A stretch of DNA of 64,000 nt from JAVBLP01 sp031553505 (GCA_031553505.1 JAVBLP010000003.1:1-64000), one strand, 5' to 3'. Shown: positions 48,910-58,670, numbered from the stretch's first letter. Notes: generated by a model from the letters alone, not told the origin. Program-made: numbers and translations.

Positions 48910-50538
48910 ATGGCAAAACAGTTAATTTATAATGATGAAGCCCGCAAAGCTATGAAAGGCGGAGTTGATAAGCTTGCAAACGCGGTTAAAGTTACTTTAG
49001 GGCCTAAAGGCAGATATGTAGTTTTGGATAAAAAATTCGGTTCTCCTACCGTTACAAATGACGGCGTAACGATAGCGAAAGAAATAGAGCTTGAAGATCC
49101 GTTTGAAAATATGGGCGCGCAGCTTGTAAAAGAAGTCGCATCAAAAACTAATGATATAGCAGGCGACGGAACCACAACAGCTACGGTTCTTGCCCAGTCC
49201 ATGATAAATGAAGGTTTAAAGAACATTACCGCTGGCGCGAACGCAAACCACATAAAGAAAGGCATCGAAAAAGCTACTGCGGCGGTAATAGATGAACTCA
49301 AAAAAATAGCAAAACTTGTTAAAAATAAAGAAGAAATAGCGCAGATTGCTTCAATTTCCGCAAGCGACAAAGAAATCGGTAACCTTATTGCCGACGCGAT
49401 GGAAAAAGTAGGCAAAGACGGCGTTATTACTGTTGAAGAAGGCAAATCTTCCGAAACCACTCTTGACGTTGTTGAAGGCATGCAGTTTGACAGGGGATAC
49501 AGCTCTCCTTACTTCGTAACCGACGCGGAAAGAATGCAGGGCATTCTTGAAGAGCCTTACATCATAATTACCGATAAAAAAATCAGCTCAATGCAGGAAA
49601 TTCTTCCTTTGCTTGAAAAAGTAGTGCAGACGGGAAGAGCGTTTATAATAATAGCCGAAGATATTGAAGGCGAAGCGCTTGCGACTTTGGTCGTAAATAA
49701 AATCCGCGGAACTCTTAAAGTTATGGCTGTTAAAGCCCCTGGATTTGGCGACAGAAGAAAAGATATGCTTCAGGATATCGCGATTCTTACCGGCGGAACG
49801 GTTATTTCGGAAGAAACCGGCTTGAAGCTTGATAAAGCAACAATAGAAATGCTCGGCCAGGCAAAAAGAGTGGTAGTAGATAAAGAAAATACCACAATCG
49901 TTTCCGGAATGGGCGACAAAAAAGACATAGAATCAAGAATTTCAGTAATACGCAAACAAATTGAGGATACAAAATCCGATTACGATAAAGAAAAACTCCA
50001 GGAAAGGCTTGCGAAACTTGTAGGCGGAGTTGCCGTAATAAACGTAGGCGCGGCTACAGAAGCGGAAATGAAAACAAAAAAATTCAAAGTTGAAGACGCT
50101 TTGAACGCTACAAGGGCAGGCGTTGAAGAAGGCATAGTAGCGGGCGGCGGGGTAGCTCTTCTTAAAGCTCAGGCCGTGCTTGAAAAAGTTAAAGCTGCCG
50201 ACGAAGACGAAGCAACCGGAATTTCTATAGTTCTTAAGGCGCTTGAAGGCCCGATAAGAATGATAGTTGAAAACGCCGGAATGGAATCTTCCATAATAGT
50301 TGATAAAGTAAAAAATTCCAAAGACGCGACTTTCGGATATGACGCGGACAGCAACGAATACGTTGATATGATAAAAGCCGGAATCGTTGATCCTGCGAAA
50401 GTTACAAGAACGGCGTTGGAAAATGCCGCTTCAATAGCGGGACTTGTCCTTACGACTGAAACATTAGTGACCGATATTCCTGAAAAATCGCCGAAAATGC
50501 CTATGGGCGGCGGAATGCCTCCTATGCCGGAATATTAA
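48910..50538 (+). CDS. groEL: Chaperonin GroEL
   Basis: The 542-residue 60-kDa chaperonin that folds proteins inside a double ring with GroES. ATP-site motifs are LGPKGRYVVLDKKFGSPT and AGDGTTTATVLAQSM (catalytic Asp), with GIVAGGGVALLKA and DPAKVTRTALENAASIAGLV near the C-terminus. It ends in a short Gly/Met-rich tail (MPMGGGMPPMPEY), as usual. AAGGAG lies upstream. The operon closes with a strong terminator. Confidence 0.98.
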   Translation: MAKQLIYNDEARKAMKGGVDKLANAVKVTLGPKGRYVVLDKKFGSPTVTNDGVTIAKEIELEDPFENMGAQLVKEVASKTNDIAGDGTTTATVLAQSMINEGLKNITAGANANHIKKGIEKATAAVIDELKKIAKLVKNKEEIAQIASISASDKEIGNLIADAMEKVGKDGVITVEEGKSSETTLDVVEGMQFDRGYSSPYFVTDAERMQGILEEPYIIITDKKISSMQEILPLLEKVVQTGRAFIIIAEDIEGEALATLVVNKIRGTLKVMAVKAPGFGDRRKDMLQDIAILTGGTVISEETGLKLDKATIEMLGQAKRVVVDKENTTIVSGMGDKKDIESRISVIRKQIEDTKSDYDKEKLQERLAKLVGGVAVINVGAATEAEMKTKKFKVEDALNATRAGVEEGIVAGGGVALLKAQAVLEKVKAADEDEATGISIVLKALEGPIRMIVENAGMESSIIVDKVKNSKDATFGYDADSNEYVDMIKAGIVDPAKVTRTALENAASIAGLVLTTETLVTDIPEKSPKMPMGGGMPPMPEY

Positions 50539-50552
50539 TTCCATAAAAATCT

Positions 50553-50589
50553 AAAAAAGCGCCTCTGTTTTAACAGGGGCGCTTTTTTT
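50553..50589 (+). terminator. Terminator of the groES-groEL operon
   Basis: AAAAAAGCGCCTCTG pairs with CAGGGGCGCTTTTTT around a TTTTAA loop (one T-G wobble), followed by further T residues. Confidence 0.9.
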
Positions 50590-50619
50590 ATTGAATAACA
50601 TTCAAAAATCAGATACATT

Positions 50620-50648
50620 TTGCAAATTTATTTAAGTTGTGCTATATT
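50620..50648 (+). promoter_or_regulatory. Promoter of the coiled-coil OmpA gene pair
   Basis: TTGCAA, 17 bases, TATATT with an upstream TGC extension. The same -35 variant is used at the cyclophilin promoter. The ATG is 34 bases further on. Confidence 0.65.
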
Positions 50649-50681
50649 GTAGTGAGTAAATTCTTACAAATTTGGGGAATA

Positions 50682-52214
50682 ATGAAAAAAACTGTTTTTA
50701 TCTTGTCACTTGCCGTTTTGTTTTCTTTTTCATCTTCTGCCGAGGTTTTTGCCCAGTCTTCACAGGCAAAAAAATACTCCAGGGTAAGGTCAAAAGTTAC
50801 TGATGACGGCATCGATAAAAAGCTGAAAGAAGAAGCCAAAAAAATTGCCGAAGAAGAAAAAAAGCGCGAAGCGGAAAGGAAAGCGTTTGACAGGAAAGCC
50901 GAAGCTGAACAAAAAGCGCGCATAGATAAAGAAAGGCAGGAAATTATTGACCAGGAAAGACGCAAACTCTCAGAGGAAAGAAAAAGGATTGAAGAAGAAA
51001 GAAAACAAATAGAAGAAGAGAAAAAGAGAATAGCCGAACTTGAAAAACAAAAGAAAACTGCTGATAAAGAAAGGTTTGAAATTGAAAAGCAGCAGCAGAT
51101 TGAAGAAGAAAAACTTAAAATAGAAGAACAAAAGAAGCTTATTGAACAGGAAAGGCAGAAAATTGAAGAAGAAAGAAGAAGAATTGCCGACTTGGAAGCT
51201 GTCAGGGCCGAAGACCAAAGAAGAGCCGCGGAAGAAAAACGCAGGGAAGATATAGAGCAGCAAAAGAGAGCCGCGCAGGAAGCCAAACTTGCTGAAGAAT
51301 CCAGAAAACAAGCGGAATTTGATGAAAAGGTGCGTATTGAACGCGAAAGGCAGGAATCACTCTTAAGGCAACAGGAAGAAATGAAACAGAGAAAGCTTGA
51401 AGAGGCCGCGGCAAAAAAGAAAGCTGTAGAAGACGCAAAAGCTGCCGAACTCTCAAAAAAACAGGCTGAAAAAGAAGAAAAAATAAGAATTGCGAAAGAA
51501 AGGGAAGAATCGAAGATAAGAGAGCAGGAAGAGGCTAAAAAAGCCGCGGAAGCGAAACGTGTTGCCGATGCGGAAGCAAAAAGAAAAAAAGAAGAAGAAA
51601 GGCAGAAAGTTGAAAGTGAAATACAAAAATACGAGCAGTCTTTAAAGGAGCAAAAAGCGGCTGCAGCCGTTAAACCCGCCGCAGCTGTTTCTGTTGCCCC
51701 CGCCGCAGCAAAGCAGGGCTCTGAAGAAGATGACTGGCTTGCCGCTGAAGTAAAAAGAATTGAAGAGCAGGAATCAAAGAAATCAGCCGCGCAGGTTTCA
51801 GGCGGCGTTGCAGTTGTTGGCGGTAAAGTTAAAACCCGTGAAACTGACAGTGATAAAGATTTACTCTCTTTCATTCTTCCACAAAAAGATTTTTTTGAAG
51901 ATTTGCGTTTTGAACTGAACGCTAAAGGAAGGAAAGAAGTTGCAAAAATTTCAAAACAAATAAATAAGTATTTAGACGGCAAAAGCGGATACAAAATATT
52001 AATAGAGGGTTATACTGATTCACTAGGCGACGCCGAAAGCAACAAAAAAATCTCTTTGCGCAGGGCGGCGGTAGTATCAAACGAACTTGCTGACAATAAT
52101 GTTGACTATACGCTGATAGAACCTGTAGGTTTGGGGCCGGAAAATTTTATGTATCCCGCAAAACCTTCGGATGCAGGAAATAACAGGGTTGAAATAAAAA
52201 TTATCGCACAATAA
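50682..52214 (+). CDS. Secreted coiled-coil protein with C-terminal OmpA domain
   Basis: A 510-residue envelope protein. A signal peptide (residues 1-24, EVFA-QS) is followed by some 300 residues of almost uninterrupted Glu/Lys/Arg/Ala coiled coil (EEERKQIEEEKKRIAELEKQ type). Then comes a Pro/Ala/Val-rich linker (about 325-345) and an OmpA-family peptidoglycan-binding domain: ILIEGYTDSLGDAESNKKIS, RRAAVVSNELADNNVDY and NNRVEIKI. The layout resembles TolA/Pal fusions: a long helix spanning the periplasm with its foot on the cell wall. The chosen ATG has GGGGAA ahead of it. A paralogue follows. Confidence 0.82.
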   Translation: MKKTVFILSLAVLFSFSSSAEVFAQSSQAKKYSRVRSKVTDDGIDKKLKEEAKKIAEEEKKREAERKAFDRKAEAEQKARIDKERQEIIDQERRKLSEERKRIEEERKQIEEEKKRIAELEKQKKTADKERFEIEKQQQIEEEKLKIEEQKKLIEQERQKIEEERRRIADLEAVRAEDQRRAAEEKRREDIEQQKRAAQEAKLAEESRKQAEFDEKVRIERERQESLLRQQEEMKQRKLEEAAAKKKAVEDAKAAELSKKQAEKEEKIRIAKEREESKIREQEEAKKAAEAKRVADAEAKRKKEEERQKVESEIQKYEQSLKEQKAAAAVKPAAAVSVAPAAAKQGSEEDDWLAAEVKRIEEQESKKSAAQVSGGVAVVGGKVKTRETDSDKDLLSFILPQKDFFEDLRFELNAKGRKEVAKISKQINKYLDGKSGYKILIEGYTDSLGDAESNKKISLRRAAVVSNELADNNVDYTLIEPVGLGPENFMYPAKPSDAGNNRVEIKIIAQ

Positions 52215-52236
52215 TATGAAAGTAATTTGGAGAAAC

Positions 52237-53964
52237 ATGAAACGCACTTTATTCTTTATTATCGCTTCTCTGATTTTTGCCGGATATATGCCGGCAGGCG
52301 CGGCCGTTTTGGATTCCAGCACTATACCGCAGAAGAAAAAACAACTGTCCGATGCCGAAATCAAAAAACTTGTTAAACAGCAGTTGGATGCCGAAGAAAA
52401 AGCGAGAAAAGAAAAGGAAAAAGAAAATAAAGCTAAAGCCGCGGAAGAAGCTAACATACGTAAAGAGCAGGCGGCAGAAAATGCAAAAATTGAAAAAATG
52501 ATACAACAGCAGCTTGCTGAAGAAGAAAAAGCAAGAAAGGCCGCCGAAAAGGAAGAGAAAGCAAAGTTTGCCGCGGCGGAAAAAATACGTAAAGAACAGG
52601 AAGAGGAAACTGCGAGAATTCAAAAGCTTGTCCAGCAAAAGCTTGCCGAAGAAGAAAAAGCAAGAGCGGCGGCAGAGGCGGAAGAAAAACGCAAAATTGA
52701 AGCAATAGAAAAAGCAAAAAAAGACAGGGAAGAAGCATTAGAAAAAGAAAGGCTTGCCAAAGAGGCTGAAGCAGAGCAAGCCAGGCAGCTTGTAATAAAA
52801 CAACAGCAGGAAGAATTGGCAAAAATTGAAAAAGAAAGACAGGATATGCTCGCAAAAGAAGAACAGGCCCGGCTTGCGAAAGAAGCCGAAGCAGAAAAAG
52901 CTCGGCTGCTTGCCATTAAACAGTATGAAGAAGAGCAGGCAAAGATAGCTAGAGAAGAGAAAGCCGCAAAGCTGAAAGCCGAGGCAGAAGAAAAAGCCAG
53001 GCTGAAAAGGGAAGCGGAAGCCGAGAAAGCCAGGCTTTTGGCTGAGAAAAAAGCCGAAGAAGAAAAGATAAAAGCCATAGAAGCGCAAAAACAAAAAGAA
53101 CTTGAGGTAAAATTAAAAGAACAGGCTGAAAAAGAAAAGGCAGAAAAAGCATTAGTAGCGGCGGAAATTGCGGCTTATGAAGCTAAACTTGCCGCAGAAC
53201 AGGAAAAGAGAAAAGCCGCGGAAGCCCAGCTTGCAAAAATGGAAGCTGAAAAAGCCGCGGAAATTAAAGCGGCGGAATCAAAACGCATTGAAGAAGAGCG
53301 TTTGGCGGCAGCGGAAATCAAAAGAAAAGCCGCCGAAGAAGAAAAAGCAAGAAAAGAACTTGAAAAGAGGGAAGCGAAAGAACTCAAAGAACGAAAAGCG
53401 TTAGAACTCAAGCTTCAGAAGGAAACGGAAAAACTGCAAAAACAAAATGAAAAGAAGGAAATGCTTGCCAGACAGCTTGCCGAGAAAGAAGAACAGGACA
53501 GGCTGAAAAAAGAAGAGGAAATGAAGCTGCAGAAAGCAAAGGAAGCCGAAGCGGCGGCAGAGCTGGAAAGGCAAAAAAGAGAAGAATTTCTTAAAACCGT
53601 AAAACTTGATTTTACTTTCCTGCAAAGCGAAGTGTTCGGGCAGTCTAATATGGAACTGTCGGCGGCAGGCAAGAGAAAAATTAAAGACGCTGCGGTTAAA
53701 ATCAGGAGTTTTATAAAGAAAAATCCCGGTACTAAAATAAAAATAGTAGTTGAAGGGTATACTGATTCTACGGGCGGTAAAGAGGCTAACAGGAAAGTTT
53801 CATTGAGAAGAGCTGCGACGGTTGCAAACGAGCTTGCCGACAACAATGTGGATTACAGGATAATAGAACCGATAGGTTACGGCGCGTCAAACTTTAAAAA
53901 CACCGAAAACACGGCTTCTCACGTAAATAGAAGGGTTGAAGTTAAAGTAGTAACAGCTGAATAA
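52237..53964 (+). CDS. Secreted coiled-coil protein with C-terminal OmpA domain (paralogue)
   Basis: A 575-residue sister of the preceding protein with the same plan: signal peptide (MKRTLFFIIASLIFAGYMPA-GAA), about 420 residues of charged coiled coil with KAEAEEKARLKREAEAEKAR-like repeats, and an OmpA domain (IVVEGYTDSTGGKEANRKVS, RRAATVANELADNNVDY, NRRVEVKVV). The two OmpA domains are close in sequence, but the coils differ in length, suggesting tandem duplication followed by drift of the repeats. TTTGGAG precedes the chosen ATG; an in-frame ATG seven codons earlier has no ribosome site. Low-complexity coding makes other reading frames look open, but they are not real genes. Confidence 0.82.
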   Translation: MKRTLFFIIASLIFAGYMPAGAAVLDSSTIPQKKKQLSDAEIKKLVKQQLDAEEKARKEKEKENKAKAAEEANIRKEQAAENAKIEKMIQQQLAEEEKARKAAEKEEKAKFAAAEKIRKEQEEETARIQKLVQQKLAEEEKARAAAEAEEKRKIEAIEKAKKDREEALEKERLAKEAEAEQARQLVIKQQQEELAKIEKERQDMLAKEEQARLAKEAEAEKARLLAIKQYEEEQAKIAREEKAAKLKAEAEEKARLKREAEAEKARLLAEKKAEEEKIKAIEAQKQKELEVKLKEQAEKEKAEKALVAAEIAAYEAKLAAEQEKRKAAEAQLAKMEAEKAAEIKAAESKRIEEERLAAAEIKRKAAEEEKARKELEKREAKELKERKALELKLQKETEKLQKQNEKKEMLARQLAEKEEQDRLKKEEEMKLQKAKEAEAAAELERQKREEFLKTVKLDFTFLQSEVFGQSNMELSAAGKRKIKDAAVKIRSFIKKNPGTKIKIVVEGYTDSTGGKEANRKVSLRRAATVANELADNNVDYRIIEPIGYGASNFKNTENTASHVNRRVEVKVVTAE

Positions 53965-53988
53965 TCAGCCGGCCTAAATCATATATTT

Positions 53989-54027
53989 AAAAGGCTCTCT
54001 CTCATTAATAAAGGGGCGGGCCTTTTT
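53989..54027 (+). terminator. Probable terminator after the OmpA gene pair
   Basis: AAAAGGC and GCCTTTT with a long loop and a T run. The upper stem is poor, so the call is moderate. Confidence 0.5.
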
Positions 54028-54053
54028 CATTTTTAAAAAAATCAAAAATATGC

Positions 54054-54059
54054 TATAAT
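54054..54059 (+). promoter_or_regulatory. Extended -10 box ahead of yggS
   Basis: TGCTATAAT lies about 20 bases ahead of the yggS ATG, giving a very short leader. The -35 region is poor. A five-codon frame (MKNE) starts at 54073 and its stop overlaps the yggS start region. Confidence 0.5.
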
Positions 54060-54079
54060 TACAACTAATTTAATGAAAA

Positions 54080-54769
54080 ATGAATGATATATGCAGTAAT
54101 ATAAATTTTATTAGAAAAAGTATAGAATCGCTAAACAAAGATTCCGGAAGTGTTGACATTATTGCCGTAACAAAAACTTTTCCAGCAGAAGATGCCGCAA
54201 AAGCTGTTGAGTGCGGCATAAAACATATCGGTGAAAGCAAAATTCAGGAAGCTTTGCCAAAATTTACACTCCTCGGAAATAAGCTTGAAGGCATAACAAA
54301 GCATTTTATAGGCCATTTACAGTCCAATAAAGCAAAAAAAGCGGTTGAAAACTTTGACATTATACACTCTCTCGACAGTTTAAGGCTTGCGGAAGATATA
54401 AACAGGCATGCCGGAAATATCAGCAAGGTGCAAAATTGTTTAATTGAAGTTAAAGTTTCTCTTGAAGATACAAAGACAGGAATAAATCCTGAAATCCTGC
54501 ACGATTTTTACTACCAATGCTTAAAAATGACAAATGTTTTGATAAAGGGTCTTATGGTTATTACGCCGTTGAGCGAAAATCCTGAAGACTCAAGGCCTTA
54601 TTTCAGGCAGGTGCGGGGTTTATATGACTGCCTGCGTGAAAAAAATCCGGATATAAGCATTCTATCGATGGGTATGTCTGGTGATTATAAAATAGCCGTT
54701 GAAGAAGGGGCCAATATGGTCCGCATAGGTTCTGCAATTTTTGGGGAGAGAAATTATGGAAATAAGTAA
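54080..54769 (+). CDS. YggS-family pyridoxal phosphate homeostasis protein
   Basis: A 229-residue single-domain PLP-binding protein (PLPBP/YggS family), which buffers vitamin B6 and affects amino-acid balance without a known catalytic reaction. IIAVTKTFPAEDAAKAVECG carries the PLP Lys. HIGESKIQEALPKF, HFIGHLQSNKAKKAV and SILSMGMSGDYKIAVEEG (phosphate-binding end), then MVRIGSAIFGER, are all present. Its end overlaps proC by 14 bases. The yggS-proC pair, followed by a DUF167 gene, is a common bacterial neighbourhood. Confidence 0.92.
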   Translation: MNDICSNINFIRKSIESLNKDSGSVDIIAVTKTFPAEDAAKAVECGIKHIGESKIQEALPKFTLLGNKLEGITKHFIGHLQSNKAKKAVENFDIIHSLDSLRLAEDINRHAGNISKVQNCLIEVKVSLEDTKTGINPEILHDFYYQCLKMTNVLIKGLMVITPLSENPEDSRPYFRQVRGLYDCLREKNPDISILSMGMSGDYKIAVEEGANMVRIGSAIFGERNYGNK

Positions 54770-55568
54770 AAAACTTTTTTTTATCGGTTCCGGAAACATG
54801 GCAAACGCTATAATTTCAGGTCTTTTAGAGTCCAAGCTTGTAAAACCCGAAAACATAGTGTGCAATGACGTGATGACTGAAAAAGTTGTTAAACTTTCCC
54901 AAAAATACGGCGTAGCGATAGCGGAAAATAAAGCCGAAGCGATTATCGGTTCCGATATAATATTTTTGTCCGTAAAGCCCCAGAATATGCCGAAAGTTTT
55001 TGAAGAAATTAAGCATTTTGTCAAAAAAAGCGCGATAATAGTTTCAATAGCCGCAGGTATAACCACAAAATTTATTGAAGAAAGCATAGGCAAAGATATA
55101 GCCGTAATAAGGGCTATGCCAAATACTCCGGCGCTTGTTCTTGCCGGTACGACTGCTCTTTGCAAAGGCAGATTTGTGCGTGAAGACCAGCTTAATAAAG
55201 CAAAAAAGCTGTTTGGCGCTATCGGAAAAGCAGAAATCCTTGAAGAAAGTAAATTTGATATAGTAACCGCTCTTTCCGGCTCCGGTCCGGCTTATGTTTT
55301 TTATCTGTGCGAAATAATGCAGAAAGCCGCAGAAAATATGGGGCTTGATAAGAAAACAGCCGAACTTTTTGCAGTGCAGACTGTTTACGGTTCAGGAAAA
55401 ATGCTTGAAGTTACAAAAACGCCCGCTTCAGTGTTAAAGGAGACAGTGAAATCTCCAAACGGAACCACGGAAGCGGCATTAAAATATTTTGAATCTCAAA
55501 ATCTTGCCGATATTGTGCAGAAAGCGATGGAAGAAGCTGCGCAACGGTCAAAAGAATTGAGTAAATAA
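54756..55568 (+). CDS. proC: Pyrroline-5-carboxylate reductase
   Basis: A 270-residue enzyme making proline from pyrroline-5-carboxylate with NAD(P)H. The Rossmann start is KLFFIGSGNMANAIISGL, followed by IIFLSVKPQNMPKVFEEI, AVIRAMPNTPALVLAGTTAL, LSGSGPAYVFYLCEIM and the signature PNGTTEAALKYFE. GGGGAGAG inside the end of yggS is its ribosome site, which fixes this ATG over one five codons earlier. Confidence 0.95.
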   Translation: MEISKKLFFIGSGNMANAIISGLLESKLVKPENIVCNDVMTEKVVKLSQKYGVAIAENKAEAIIGSDIIFLSVKPQNMPKVFEEIKHFVKKSAIIVSIAAGITTKFIEESIGKDIAVIRAMPNTPALVLAGTTALCKGRFVREDQLNKAKKLFGAIGKAEILEESKFDIVTALSGSGPAYVFYLCEIMQKAAENMGLDKKTAELFAVQTVYGSGKMLEVTKTPASVLKETVKSPNGTTEAALKYFESQNLADIVQKAMEEAAQRSKELSK

Positions 55569-55588
55569 CTCCGCAAGGGGGAAAAGTA

Positions 55589-55852
55589 ATGATTATTAAA
55601 GTCAGAGTGATACCGAATTCCAAGAGAAACGAAGTCGTAAGCAGAATCGGTTCTATTTTAAGGGTGAAGATTTCCGCCCCGGCAGTAGAAGGAAAGGCAA
55701 ATGAAGAACTTTGCGAATTTTTATCGGATTTTTTTGACGTGAAAAGATCCAGCGTCTTTTTAAGAAAAGGCGAGCGCGGAAGAGAAAAAACGATTGAAAT
55801 AACAGGCCGTTCCGAAGAAGAACTGGATGAAGTGCTGGACACAATACCCTAG
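55589..55852 (+). CDS. DUF167/YggU family protein
   Basis: An 87-residue protein with the family's core: VRVIPNSKRNEVVSRIG, KISAPAVEGKANEELCEFL and RKGERGREKTIEITG. The family has a known fold but no established biochemical role. It sits in the usual place after proC. AAGGGGGAAAAG precedes the ATG. The slightly acidic C-terminus (SEEELDEVLDTIP) completes the usual length. Confidence 0.9.
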   Translation: MIIKVRVIPNSKRNEVVSRIGSILRVKISAPAVEGKANEELCEFLSDFFDVKRSSVFLRKGERGREKTIEITGRSEEELDEVLDTIP

Positions 55853-55879
55853 ATTTAATTTTTTAAGGATAAAGTAAAA

Positions 55880-58669
55880 ATGGACAACAACGAAAAAAAA
55901 GATTATTCAAAAACGGTAAATCTGCCTAAAACCGATTTTCAGATGAAGGCAAATCTCCCGCAAAGGGAACCCGCATTCGTACAGGAATGGGAGCAGGAAA
56001 AACTTTATACACAGCTTTGCGGGAAAAATAAAGATAAAGAAAAGTTTATTTTTCACGACGGCCCTCCTTATGCCAACGCGCACATCCATACCGGTACGGG
56101 CCTAAATAAAGTTTTGAAAGATTTTATCGTTAAATACCGTTCCATGGCGGGCAATTACGTCCCTTTCACTCCGGGATGGGATTGTCACGGGCTTCCCATA
56201 GAACAGCTTGCTTTAAAAGAACTTAAAACCGACAAAAATAAAGTTGACAGGCTTGTTTTCAGAAAACAGGCGGCAGATTTCGCCAGAAAGTTTGTGGATA
56301 TACAAAAAGGCGAATTTAAACGCCTCGGCGCAATCGCCGACTGGGATAACCCTTACCTTACTTTAGATCCTAAATATGAAGCTTCGATAATAAAAGTTTT
56401 TGGCGAACTTGCAGAAAAAGGCTATATATACAGGAAGAAAAAACCCGTATACTGGTGCCCGACATGCGAAACCGCTCTCGCTGACGCGGAAGTAGAATAC
56501 GCGGACCATGTTTCAGATTCTATTTTCGTGAAATTCAAAATAAAAACATTGCCGGAAGCTTTAAAAAACAAACAGACCCAGCTAAAAGATTTTTCCATTT
56601 TAATATGGACTACAACTCCCTGGACTTTGCCCGCAAACGTCGCGTTGGCATTTAACGGGGATGCGGAATATATCGCGGCGGTGTACAAACTTGAAAACGG
56701 CAATGAAGAAAAGTTAATTGTCGCAAAAGCTCTTGCCGACAACGTGAAAGAAAAAATTAAAGCCGAAAGCTACAAAGAAGTTTTGGAGTTTACAGGCGTA
56801 GATTTTGTAAATATAGAATGCCAGAACCCTGTTGTCGCAAGGAGTTCAAAAGGCATCCTTGCAGATTTTGTAAGTATGGAAGACGGCACCGGAATAGTGC
56901 ATATAGCTCCGGGCCACGGCCAGGAAGATTACCAGGCCGGCTTGGAGTACGGGCTTGAGGTTATATCACCCGTAAACGATAAAGGCCTTTTTACAAAAGA
57001 CGTGCCCGAGTTTGAAAACCACCACATATTCAAGGCAAATCCTTTGATAATAGAAAAACTTGAGAAAGAAGGCAGCCTTCTTGCAAAGCTTAGTATGAAC
57101 CACTCTTACCCTCATTGCTGGAGATGTAAAAAACCCGTTATATTCAGGGCGACTCCGCAGTGGTTTTTGGAAGTAGAACACGATGATTTGAGAAAAAAAC
57201 TGCTCGCTTCGGTAAAAGACGTAAACTGGATACCTAAATACGGCGAAAACAGAATTACTGGTATGCTTGAAAGCCGTCCGGACTGGTGTTTAAGCAGGCA
57301 GCGTTTATGGGGAGTGCCAATACCGGTATTTTACTGCAAAGACTGCGGCGAATCTCTGCTTGACCCTAAAATAATATACAGAATTTCCGATATATTTAAA
57401 GAAAAGGGCTCTGATTACTGGTATGAAGCCCCGGCAGAAGAACTTTTAAAGGGCACAGACGCGAAATGCCCTTCCTGCCATTCTGCAAACTTCAGAAAAG
57501 AGGAAGATATTCTTGACGTTTGGTTTGATTCCGGCGTTTCTTATGAAGCGGTGCTTTCAAGCGGAAACTATAAAGATTTAGAGTTTCCCGCGGATTTATA
57601 TCTTGAAGGCAGCGACCAACACAGAGGCTGGTTTCAGACTTCACTGATACCTTGCGTGGCGCTTAAAGAAACCGCACCGTATAAAAATGTTTTAACGCAC
57701 GGTTTTGTAGTTGACGGCCACGGCAAAAAGATGTCAAAATCGCTCGGCAATGTCATATCCGCCGAACAAATGGTAAATAAATACGGAGCGGACGTTTTAA
57801 GGCTTTGGATAGCTTCAAGCGATTACAGAGAAGATATAAGAATCTCCGATGAAATACTTAAAGGCTTGAGTGACGCTTACAGAAAAATAAGAAACACGAT
57901 ACGTTTTTTACTTGGAAATATAGGCGATTTTAACTCGAAAAACGCGGTTAAGTTTAAAGATATGCAGGAGATAGACAAATACGCTTTAAGCCGCCTACAG
58001 GAACTTATTACCCAGACGTCTTCAGCGTATGAAAGCTATGAATTTCATAAAGCGGCAAACTCGATAAACAATTTCTGCACGGTATTTTTAAGCGGTTTTT
58101 ACCTTGACGCTTTAAAAGACATATTGTACTGCGATAAAAAAGACAGCGCTCAAAGAATAAGCGCGCAGTCCGCGATGTTTGAAATATGCGCAGTTCTTAT
58201 AAAACTTGTCGCGCCTATACTTTCGTTTACCGCTGAAGAAGCGTGGAAAGAGCTTTCTAAAATAGTCGCCGATGCCCCAAAATCCGTTTTTCTTGCGGAT
58301 TTCCCAATAACAAACAGCAAACTTATTTTGCAGGCGCAGACGCTTGAAAAGTGGGAGAACATTCTTGTAGTAAGGCAGGAAGCTTTGATAGCCTATGAGA
58401 AGTTAAGACAGGATAAAACTATAGGTTCTAACCTGGAAGCGTCTTTAGCGATAGCATACGGCGGTAAATATAAAGAAGTTTTTGAAGACCACAGCCTTTT
58501 ATGCCTTGCTTTAGGCAGTTGGGATATAAAATCAGGCGAAGCGCAGGAAGAAGAAGCTTTGGCTGTAAAAGCTTCGAAATCTGAATTTGAAAAATGCGAG
58601 AGATGCTGGAGACATATAGAAGGAATATCCGGCGGTTTATGCCCAAGGTGCGCCGAGGCAGTAAAGTAA
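55880..58669 (+). CDS. ileS: Isoleucine--tRNA ligase
   Basis: A 929-residue class I synthetase. The HIGH site is HDGPPYANAHIHTGTGLN (HIHT at 68-71) and KMSKS is at 617-621. The editing domain lies between, with WTTTPWTLPANVALAF and GTGIVHIAPGHGQEDY. YLEGSDQHRGWFQTSLIPC is the IleRS-specific run before KMSKS. The C-terminus keeps the zinc finger with four Cys (906, 909, 921, 924: CERCW, LCPRC), so this is the ordinary bacterial type with the tail zinc site. AAGGATAAAG precedes the ATG. lspA starts one base after the stop, an ileS-lspA pairing common in bacteria. Confidence 0.97.
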   Translation: MDNNEKKDYSKTVNLPKTDFQMKANLPQREPAFVQEWEQEKLYTQLCGKNKDKEKFIFHDGPPYANAHIHTGTGLNKVLKDFIVKYRSMAGNYVPFTPGWDCHGLPIEQLALKELKTDKNKVDRLVFRKQAADFARKFVDIQKGEFKRLGAIADWDNPYLTLDPKYEASIIKVFGELAEKGYIYRKKKPVYWCPTCETALADAEVEYADHVSDSIFVKFKIKTLPEALKNKQTQLKDFSILIWTTTPWTLPANVALAFNGDAEYIAAVYKLENGNEEKLIVAKALADNVKEKIKAESYKEVLEFTGVDFVNIECQNPVVARSSKGILADFVSMEDGTGIVHIAPGHGQEDYQAGLEYGLEVISPVNDKGLFTKDVPEFENHHIFKANPLIIEKLEKEGSLLAKLSMNHSYPHCWRCKKPVIFRATPQWFLEVEHDDLRKKLLASVKDVNWIPKYGENRITGMLESRPDWCLSRQRLWGVPIPVFYCKDCGESLLDPKIIYRISDIFKEKGSDYWYEAPAEELLKGTDAKCPSCHSANFRKEEDILDVWFDSGVSYEAVLSSGNYKDLEFPADLYLEGSDQHRGWFQTSLIPCVALKETAPYKNVLTHGFVVDGHGKKMSKSLGNVISAEQMVNKYGADVLRLWIASSDYREDIRISDEILKGLSDAYRKIRNTIRFLLGNIGDFNSKNAVKFKDMQEIDKYALSRLQELITQTSSAYESYEFHKAANSINNFCTVFLSGFYLDALKDILYCDKKDSAQRISAQSAMFEICAVLIKLVAPILSFTAEEAWKELSKIVADAPKSVFLADFPITNSKLILQAQTLEKWENILVVRQEALIAYEKLRQDKTIGSNLEASLAIAYGGKYKEVFEDHSLLCLALGSWDIKSGEAQEEEALAVKASKSEFEKCERCWRHIEGISGGLCPRCAEAVK

Positions 58670-58670
58670 A

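Noticed and set aside
50642..51994. 450-codon minus-strand frame opposite the coiled-coil OmpA gene
   Set aside because: A shadow of Lys/Glu-rich low-complexity coding; it yields a Ser/Phe-rich, implausible protein. The same holds for the other minus-strand frames across 52.2-53.9 kb.
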